Positions 13,868 through 18,507 of a DNA stretch of 18,507 nucleotides are shown here, one piece after another. Numbering within the stretch: position 1 is the first letter of the stretch; each line of letters opens with the position of its first letter. The translations under genes and the position numbers were made by a program. Below the pieces are notes generated by a model. That model was not told the origin of the DNA. It did not search any database and saw only the letters and a list, made by a program, of their open reading frames with translations. The DNA lies in assembly GCF_003461245.1 (NCBI RefSeq), contig NZ_QTWS01000044.1:1458-19964 (forward strand), given 5' to 3'. This stretch comes from Blautia sp. AF19-10LB (GTDB lineage Bacteria > Bacillota > Clostridia > Lachnospirales > Lachnospiraceae).

Positions 13868-14785
13868 ATGAAAACAAGAAAAGCAAAAATCATGGCACTT
13901 ATGGCAGCAGCAACATTGAGTATTTTTTCAGCAGGAAGCGTTATGGCGGCGGGAAACGGAGATTTTTATCCGCAGCCGGTGAATTCGGATTGGGAGGATG
14001 CTCACACGGAAGGAGCATATGCAAGTTTCACGAACGGAAGCGATTATGTGAACATTTACAAATATGCCCTGGACGATGCCAAAATCGGAGTTGCGAAATG
14101 TAATGATACCTATGAAGCATGCTATCAGACGATTTTTTCAGAAGGGAACAGCCTGTATATGGCGGTAGGATATGCCAGAGATGCAGATGATATTGGGGAA
14201 GTGAGAAAAATGGTGGAATCTATTTCCTATCCGGGAAATCCTACGTTGACAGGGAAGGATGGCAAAGGCGGATCTTCTGATAACGGATCATCGAAAGACA
14301 GCAGTTCCACATCTTCTGACAAGAATACGGATGGAGGTTCTTCTTCAACAGATACAACAGGAGGCAATTCCGGTTCCGGCAGTTCTGATTCTTCAGACAG
14401 CAGTAAAGATTCTGATATTCTTTCTACAGCCGATCTGACGCTGTATGACAGCGAGGGAAACACCGTTTCTGTAGAGAGAACCATCTATTCAGACTACAGC
14501 AGCAAATATGTCGGCGATGACGGCACCGTCTATACGACTGATGATGAGGTTTATTTTACAGATGAAAACGGAAAGACCTGGCAGGCTCTGAATGATGATA
14601 CACATTACATGGGGGCAGAGCTGGAGCAGCATGTCCTTACGGATGCAGACGGCAACAGTGTGACCGTTACTGAAACTACAAATGGTGATTATTATTACCG
14701 TGATGACAATGGTACAGGATTCACAGACAATGGCGACGGAACCTGGAGTGATGAGAACGGGAACAGCTATAATGAGATGAATTAA
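13868..14785 (+). CDS. Secreted Ser-rich protein with C-terminal GDGTW-type module
   Basis: The 305-residue protein has a classical signal peptide (basic start, hydrophobic core, probable cut after VMA near residue 27). Residues about 30-122 form a small globular domain with the only two cysteines, C78 and C85. A Ser/Gly/Asp-rich linker (about 132-183) follows, then a Tyr/Asp/Asn-rich C-terminal region (185-305) ending with TNGDYYY (271-277) and DNGDGTWSDENGNSY (287-301). That C-terminal module is closely repeated at the end of the M56 protease at 15263. The gene has its own strong promoter covered by three BlaI-type operators, so it is the main predicted target of the BlaI-like repressor downstream. 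I do not recognise the protein. It is probably an exported cell-envelope or surface protein produced on induction. Confidence 0.8.
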   Translation: MKTRKAKIMALMAAATLSIFSAGSVMAAGNGDFYPQPVNSDWEDAHTEGAYASFTNGSDYVNIYKYALDDAKIGVAKCNDTYEACYQTIFSEGNSLYMAVGYARDADDIGEVRKMVESISYPGNPTLTGKDGKGGSSDNGSSKDSSSTSSDKNTDGGSSSTDTTGGNSGSGSSDSSDSSKDSDILSTADLTLYDSEGNTVSVERTIYSDYSSKYVGDDGTVYTTDDEVYFTDENGKTWQALNDDTHYMGAELEQHVLTDADGNSVTVTETTNGDYYYRDDNGTGFTDNGDGTWSDENGNSYNEMN

Positions 14786-14788
14786 TGA

Positions 14789-14816
14789 TTGTATTTAAGG
14801 GAGGATGTGATACAAT
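14789..14816 (+). promoter_or_regulatory. Possible promoter of the blaI-like operon
   Basis: TTGTAT (14789-14794) and TACAAT (14811-14816) are spaced by 16 bp; together they also form an ATTGTAT/ATACAAT inverted repeat. The -10 box is good and the -35 weak. Read-through from the upstream gene is also possible, since no terminator separates them. Confidence 0.4.
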
Positions 14817-14823
14817 AAAGTTA

Positions 14824-14841
14824 TTCCTACGTTTGTAGAAA
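14824..14841. promoter_or_regulatory. Degenerate BlaI-type operator before blaI-like gene
   Basis: TTCCTACGTTTGTAGAAA keeps CTAC-N4-GTAG and a perfect right half (TGTAGAAA) but a weaker left half than operators 1-3. It lies downstream of the possible promoter and 25 bp before the GTG start, suiting weaker autoregulation. Confidence 0.6.
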
Positions 14842-14866
14842 ATTGATGACAGAGAGGGGCGAAGAA

Positions 14867-15256
14867 GTGAAAAAAACATATCAGAGGCTTCCGGAATCAG
14901 AACTCGGCATTATGCTTGTTCTGTGGAATGGCACTCCGCCAATGACGAGACCGGAGATCGAAAAGGTGATCAACACGAAGAAAAACCTTGCTCCGACAAC
15001 GATCCTGTCATTGTTGACCAGACTGGAAGCCAAAAATTTCGTAGAAGTGACCAGGCAGGGCAAGATGAACCTGTATACACCGCTGGTTTCTCAGGCAGAT
15101 TATCAGGCACACGAGAGCCGCAGTGTCCTTGAGAAACTTTATGGAAATTCACTTAAGAAATTTGTGACATCACTTTATCAGGGCAAGAAGATCAGTTCTG
15201 AAGAAATCCAGGATCTCAGCGATTTTCTTAAGGAGCTGGATGACAGGGAGGAATAA
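14867..15256 (+). CDS. BlaI/MecI/CopY family repressor
   Basis: The start chosen is GTG 14867, eight bases after GAGAGGGG. An ATG at 14846 lacks a ribosome site and lies next to the operator. This gives 129 residues, near the 126 of staphylococcal BlaI. The winged helix occupies about 8-75 (SELGIMLVLW, then TILSLLTRLEAKNFVEVTRQG), followed by a helical dimerisation region to the end. In S. aureus, BlaI is inactivated by cleavage of an N-F bond in its C-terminal half; the aligned position here is K98-F99 in NSLKKFVTSL. It is followed after 6 bp by an M56 protease gene, as in bla/mec loci. Predicted targets are the four TACAnnTGTA-like sites in the window. No beta-lactamase is present nearby. 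Confidence 0.93.
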   Translation: MKKTYQRLPESELGIMLVLWNGTPPMTRPEIEKVINTKKNLAPTTILSLLTRLEAKNFVEVTRQGKMNLYTPLVSQADYQAHESRSVLEKLYGNSLKKFVTSLYQGKKISSEEIQDLSDFLKELDDREE

Positions 15257-15262
15257 CGGACA

Positions 15263-17062
15263 GTGGAAGTATTGGTTTTGCATATCCTGAAGCTGAATAT
15301 TATTGCAGCGGTCATTATTTTGCTGGTAAAACTGCTGACGGTTCCACTCAAAGGCAGAGTTTCCGCAAGATGGAAATATTTCATATGGCTGTTTGTGGCA
15401 GTCAGCCTTCTTATTCCGGTGCGGGTTCCGGGCAGCATTTCGCTGGTTGATCTGCAGCTGAAGAAATCCAGTCCGGACAGGATTTCTGTGCAGGAAAAAG
15501 ATATTTCTGCAACTGTACCAGAAAACGGACAGTATATTTCACAGCAGGAAACCATGCGTCCGGAGAAAAGAAATGTACAGGATCAGGATTTTTCCAGACA
15601 GAAGATCCATACCGTATATGAAACTGGTAAATGGATGGAAATGGCAACAGGAATCTTTGTAGCAGTCTGGCTTATCGTGGCGGTGCTGAAACTGGCAGGA
15701 GAATTTCTGGCGTATCATCTTTCGATAAGAAATCTGGAAAGAATGAGCCTTCCGGTCACTGATCCGGTAAGTCTTCGGATGTACAGGGAAGTGTGCAGGG
15801 ACAAACGGATCCGCAGGATGCCGGAACTGAGACAGAATGCAGGTCTTACTACACCGCTTCTTGCGGGGCTTTTTCATACGAAACTGTATCTTCCGGCAAC
15901 CGGTTATTCTGCGGAAGAGCGAAAACTCGTATTCTATCATGAGCTGACACATTATGTCCACGGAGATCTCTGGTACAAGATGCTTCTTCGGATCTGTGCG
16001 TCGATTTACTGGTTCAATCCATTTCTGCTTATCATGTTGAAAGAGGCAGATAAGGATATTGAAAATCTGTGTGATACTGCGGTGATTCATCGGGTGAACC
16101 AGAGCGGTCACAGGCTTTACCGACAGCTGCTCCTTCGGACGGTTGCAATGGAAAACAGGATTCCGTATGTGACGGCAAGTCTCAATGACAGTGGAATGGT
16201 GTTCAAAGACAGGATTCTGTATATGATGAGTATCAGGAAGCTGAAGAGAGGAATTTTGCCGGGTGTTTTGCTGGCATTGATGCTTGTTGGTGGGAACCTG
16301 GCATTCACGGTTTCAGCGCTTCCAGTGGGGACGGGTACATCGGCTCAGGGTAATTCTGATGGAGCGGCAGATGATGACATACCGTATCCAGATTTTGCCC
16401 CATTTTCGGAACTGGTGGATATGCAGAATGCTCCGGCGATTTCTGATGGACAGGCTGGCGCAGGAAATGCAGAAGACGTTTCTGGCGTGGCAGAGAACTT
16501 GCAGGATAATGCCAGTAATCGGATGGAGAGCACTGCCGGGGCTGTGACAGGATCAGAGACAACGACAGATTCTGTAAGTCCTTCAACGGAAGACAGCGTG
16601 CAGGACAATACGGATTCCACAGACTCCGGGAACACTGGTGAAAACACCGATAATATCGACCACTACGCACATTTGCCAGCAGGCGTGCCATATACCAGCG
16701 GATTCAGCAGTGCTTCCGGTGTGGCATCCATCGTAGCCCCGGGAGAAGATGAGAATGATGCAAGGGTGCTCCAGGACAATGGGGACGGAACCTATTCTGA
16801 TGAAATTGGATTTATTTACAGTTATCAGGGTGACGGCACCTGGGCAGACGCATACGGCAATTCCTACAGGACCTGGAATGACGAAGACTATAACTTTGGA
16901 AATCAGCTGGAACATCATGAACTCCAGAGCAGCAGCGGAAGCGTTGATGTAAAACAGACCACAAACGGTGATTATTATTACTGTGATTCTGATGGCGTGG
17001 GCTATACCGACAATGGCGACGGCACCTGGACCGATGAGAATGGGAATACTTATACGGAGTGA
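15263..17062 (+). CDS. M56 family (BlaR1/MecR1-like) membrane metalloprotease with unusual extracellular C-terminus
   Basis: GTG 15263 follows GGGAGG and is 6 bp after the repressor's stop, indicating tight coupling. The 599-residue protein has hydrophobic segments near 10-29, 37-53, 126-150 and 331-352. The zinc protease motif HELTH (226-230) and the downstream ADKDIENLCD (262-271), probably supplying the third ligand E267, identify family M56. In BlaR1 the external C-terminus is a penicillin-binding domain; none is seen here. Residues about 353-465 are an Ala/Ser/Thr/Asp-rich low-complexity linker. Residues about 500-599 contain GDGT repeats (DNGDGTYSDE, GDGTWADAYGNSY, DNGDGTWTDENGNTY) that match the secreted protein at 13868. 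It probably senses an envelope signal and triggers cleavage of the BlaI-like repressor. The ligand is unknown, and the protein could not be assigned to beta-lactam sensing. Confidence 0.9.
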   Translation: MEVLVLHILKLNIIAAVIILLVKLLTVPLKGRVSARWKYFIWLFVAVSLLIPVRVPGSISLVDLQLKKSSPDRISVQEKDISATVPENGQYISQQETMRPEKRNVQDQDFSRQKIHTVYETGKWMEMATGIFVAVWLIVAVLKLAGEFLAYHLSIRNLERMSLPVTDPVSLRMYREVCRDKRIRRMPELRQNAGLTTPLLAGLFHTKLYLPATGYSAEERKLVFYHELTHYVHGDLWYKMLLRICASIYWFNPFLLIMLKEADKDIENLCDTAVIHRVNQSGHRLYRQLLLRTVAMENRIPYVTASLNDSGMVFKDRILYMMSIRKLKRGILPGVLLALMLVGGNLAFTVSALPVGTGTSAQGNSDGAADDDIPYPDFAPFSELVDMQNAPAISDGQAGAGNAEDVSGVAENLQDNASNRMESTAGAVTGSETTTDSVSPSTEDSVQDNTDSTDSGNTGENTDNIDHYAHLPAGVPYTSGFSSASGVASIVAPGEDENDARVLQDNGDGTYSDEIGFIYSYQGDGTWADAYGNSYRTWNDEDYNFGNQLEHHELQSSSGSVDVKQTTNGDYYYCDSDGVGYTDNGDGTWTDENGNTYTE

Positions 17063-17069
17063 GTAAGCG

Positions 17070-18269
17070 ATGAAAACAAAAGAAAAATATTTGCTCATGG
17101 CAGCTGTCATGGGAATATGTACAGCGGGCATTTCCTTAAATTGCGTATGGGCAGCAGATGCATCTCAGCAGACAGTAGAAAGTTCAGACAGTGATGAATA
17201 CCTGGAACTTGGTGATTCAGAAGAGGAGCAGGCATATCGGAAATTTCTGGAAAACGGAGAAAATTTTTCAGATGTAGAAGATCTGGGAACGGTAATGTGT
17301 GCTGCCTATGATATCAATAATGACAAAACGAAAGAACTGATCGTGCGGGGAATGGACAGCGATAATGCATACAGATACCTGTTTTATAGATATGAAGACG
17401 GTGAAGTAAAGTCAGATGGTTCTATGACAAACTGGCAGAATGGTGGAGAAGGTGAGATGTATTATATACCAGATAAAAATGTATTTGTAGTATACATGCG
17501 CCTGGCTGACCATAAAGAATATAAAATCTATCAGTTAAAAGATACTGTAGAACAGAGGATATCCATACACAGGCAGAGTCTTGATGTACAGGGAGCCGAC
17601 GGGAAATATCACCGGGAGTATGCATATAGCGTCGAGAAGCCAGATAAAAACGAAAGTACAAAAACCATCACAGAAAAAGAATGGAATAAATTCGAATCGG
17701 CACTTGTAGAAATTCCATTTTATGACTATACAGTAAAGGCAGATACGCAGTTCTCAGAAGAACAGATTGCCGCATTAAAAAAATCTCTGGGAGTTCCAGA
17801 TGAGATTATCGTAAGCTGCGAAGCCGGAGAGCCTTTTTATTGGGAAGCCGGAGGTCGCTGGCTGGTGAGTATGGGATTATATGATGAGAATGGAATATTC
17901 CTTGCAGGAGCAGAGATTGATCCCGATACGCTGGAACTCGAAAGAGAAATTGCACCTTATAATGTGGATGCAATTGCAGGACAAAATGAACCTGCACAGC
18001 AGAGTGCCACTACTCCATTTTATGGAATCTGGTGTTATGGAGGCAAAAGCGAAGAGGATGCAGATGCTTATGCGCAAAGCATGAGAAGCAGCGGCTATGA
18101 TGCACAGGTATTTGTCACAACAGACTGGAGTAACCTCAATCCAGAAAAATTTTATGTAGTCACAGCAGGTATATATCAGTCCGAAAGCGAGGCAAATGCA
18201 GCATTGGCTTCCGCGCAGAGTTTTTGTGCAGATGCTTATGTGAAGTATTCCGGAGATTTCCAGGGATGA
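17070..18269 (+). CDS. Secreted protein with C-terminal SPOR-like domain
   Basis: The 399-residue protein starts 8 bp after the protease stop, so it is the third gene of the blaI-like operon; its ribosome site (GGAG) overlaps that stop region. A signal peptide ends near VWAAD (27-30). Residues about 50-190 include AYDINNDKTKEL (79-90), a calcium-loop-like DxNxDxxxEL pattern seen in many exported clostridial proteins. Residues 225-300 form a second domain. The last ~80 residues (about 316-395, GIWCYGGKSEEDADAYAQSM then FYVVTAGIYQSESEANAAL) have the two-half pattern of a SPOR domain, a fold that in other proteins binds denuded peptidoglycan. Sequence similarity is by eye only. If correct, it links this locus to cell-wall state. 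Confidence 0.75.
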   Translation: MKTKEKYLLMAAVMGICTAGISLNCVWAADASQQTVESSDSDEYLELGDSEEEQAYRKFLENGENFSDVEDLGTVMCAAYDINNDKTKELIVRGMDSDNAYRYLFYRYEDGEVKSDGSMTNWQNGGEGEMYYIPDKNVFVVYMRLADHKEYKIYQLKDTVEQRISIHRQSLDVQGADGKYHREYAYSVEKPDKNESTKTITEKEWNKFESALVEIPFYDYTVKADTQFSEEQIAALKKSLGVPDEIIVSCEAGEPFYWEAGGRWLVSMGLYDENGIFLAGAEIDPDTLELEREIAPYNVDAIAGQNEPAQQSATTPFYGIWCYGGKSEEDADAYAQSMRSSGYDAQVFVTTDWSNLNPEKFYVVTAGIYQSESEANAALASAQSFCADAYVKYSGDFQG

Positions 18270-18281
18270 GATTACAAAGAT

Positions 18282-18332
18282 AAAATAAATGAGCGTTTTT
18301 CGAAAATCAGATCGGAAAACGCTCTTATTTTA
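18282..18332 (+). terminator. Intrinsic terminator of the blaI-M56-SPOR operon
   Basis: GAGCGTTTT (18291-18299) pairs with AAAACGCTC (18316-18324), with AAAATAA/TTATTTT extending the stem and TTATTTTAT following. It lies 12 bp after the last stop codon and is near-symmetric, so it may act in both directions. Confidence 0.8.
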
Positions 18333-18363
18333 TGGAATAATTCAGGATAAAATAAAATATAAA

Positions 18364-18439
18364 GAAACTTCAACAAAATGTGCTATCTTATTTGTAGGAC
18401 ATACAAATTTGAAAGTGGGCATCATCATGTTGAAGTTTC
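18364..18439 (+). promoter_or_regulatory. Hairpin sequestering the transposase start
   Basis: GAAACTTCAAC (18364-18374) is perfectly complementary to GTTGAAGTTTC (18429-18439), which begins at the G of the transposase ATG. A second hairpin, ATTTGTA/TACAAAT (18390-18408 region), lies between. Such structures commonly shield transposase translation from outside transcripts. The left end of the element is not clearly defined. Confidence 0.45.
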
Positions 18440-18507
18440 ATAATAATAATACCACGATTATTGCAACTTTTGAAGACTTTATTTTGACCACTTACGTTAT
18501 TATTGAT
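18427..18507 (+). CDS. Partial transposase, IS982-like (5' end only)
   Basis: From ATG 18427 an open frame runs 27 codons to the window edge. The peptide begins MLKFHNNNTTIIATFEDFIL and continues TTYVIID. The TFEDFILTTYVIID stretch resembles the start of IS982-family transposases (pattern FxxxVYxLVDDLY). No ribosome site stands out; AAAGTGGG is the best candidate. Assignment rests on a short sequence and could be another DDE family. Confidence 0.5.
   Translation, partial: MLKFHNNNTTIIATFEDFILTTYVIID

Noticed and set aside
15263..17062. Classical beta-lactam sensor BlaR1
   Set aside because: The membrane protease part fits, but no penicillin-binding motifs (SxxK, SxN, KTG) are seen in the C-terminal region, and no beta-lactamase or PBP gene is adjacent.
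16583..17131. 182-residue minus-strand frame opposite the protease C-terminus
   Set aside because: It is an I/V-rich shadow of the Asp/Asn-rich repeats on the other strand.

Overview
The window looks like a chromosomal segment from a gut Firmicute of the Lachnospiraceae type (Blautia/Dorea/Ruminococcus-like). The basis is an AT-rich genome with strong AGGAGG-like ribosome sites, a fermentative fucO, a BlaI/M56 signalling pair and clostridial-style Rex and BlaI operator motifs. This placement is inference; no rRNA or other marker is present. All confident genes are on the + strand.

Region 1 (1-578) is gene-free. It holds a terminator, copy 1 of a dispersed ~215-bp structured repeat, and the promoter and operator of an IclR regulator. 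Region 2 (579-6921) is that regulator followed by a tightly packed catabolic operon: a cytoplasmic Asp-box (sialidase-fold) protein, a DapA/NanA-family aldolase, a complete tripartite tricarboxylate-type transporter (binding lipoprotein, small and large membrane subunits) and a YhcH/NanQ-like protein. The same 17-bp palindrome GTTCTGAAATACAGAAC sits before the regulator and before the operon, so IclR probably controls both. The likely role is uptake and cleavage of an acidic sugar related to sialic acid; the exact substrate is unknown.

Region 3 (6922-7932) is about 1 kb without a credible gene but crowded with structure: a divergent repeat copy, a 53-bp tandem repeat, a 165-bp near-perfectly symmetric palindrome that looks like a MITE, an orphan terminator, and repeat copy 2 abutting the next promoter. 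Region 4 (7933-11653) has a three-domain aminopeptidase P overlapping a TetR-type regulator, a terminator, then fucO (lactaldehyde reductase) preceded by a near-consensus Rex operator. Repeat copy 3, in the opposite orientation, follows fucO and doubles as a + strand terminator. Region 5 (11987-13613) holds a CYTH-domain protein and proC.

Region 6 (13614-18269) is the most interesting locus. A secreted protein gene has three BlaI-type operators tiled across its promoter. It is followed by blaI-like repressor, M56 (BlaR1-like) membrane protease and SPOR-like secreted protein genes spaced 6-8 bp apart. The protease has no penicillin-binding sensor domain. Its extracellular C-terminus instead carries the same ~70-residue module as the secreted protein upstream. 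This suggests a self-contained envelope-sensing circuit in which sensor and regulated product are related by module duplication. The window ends in the first codons of a probable IS982-like transposase (18427 onward).
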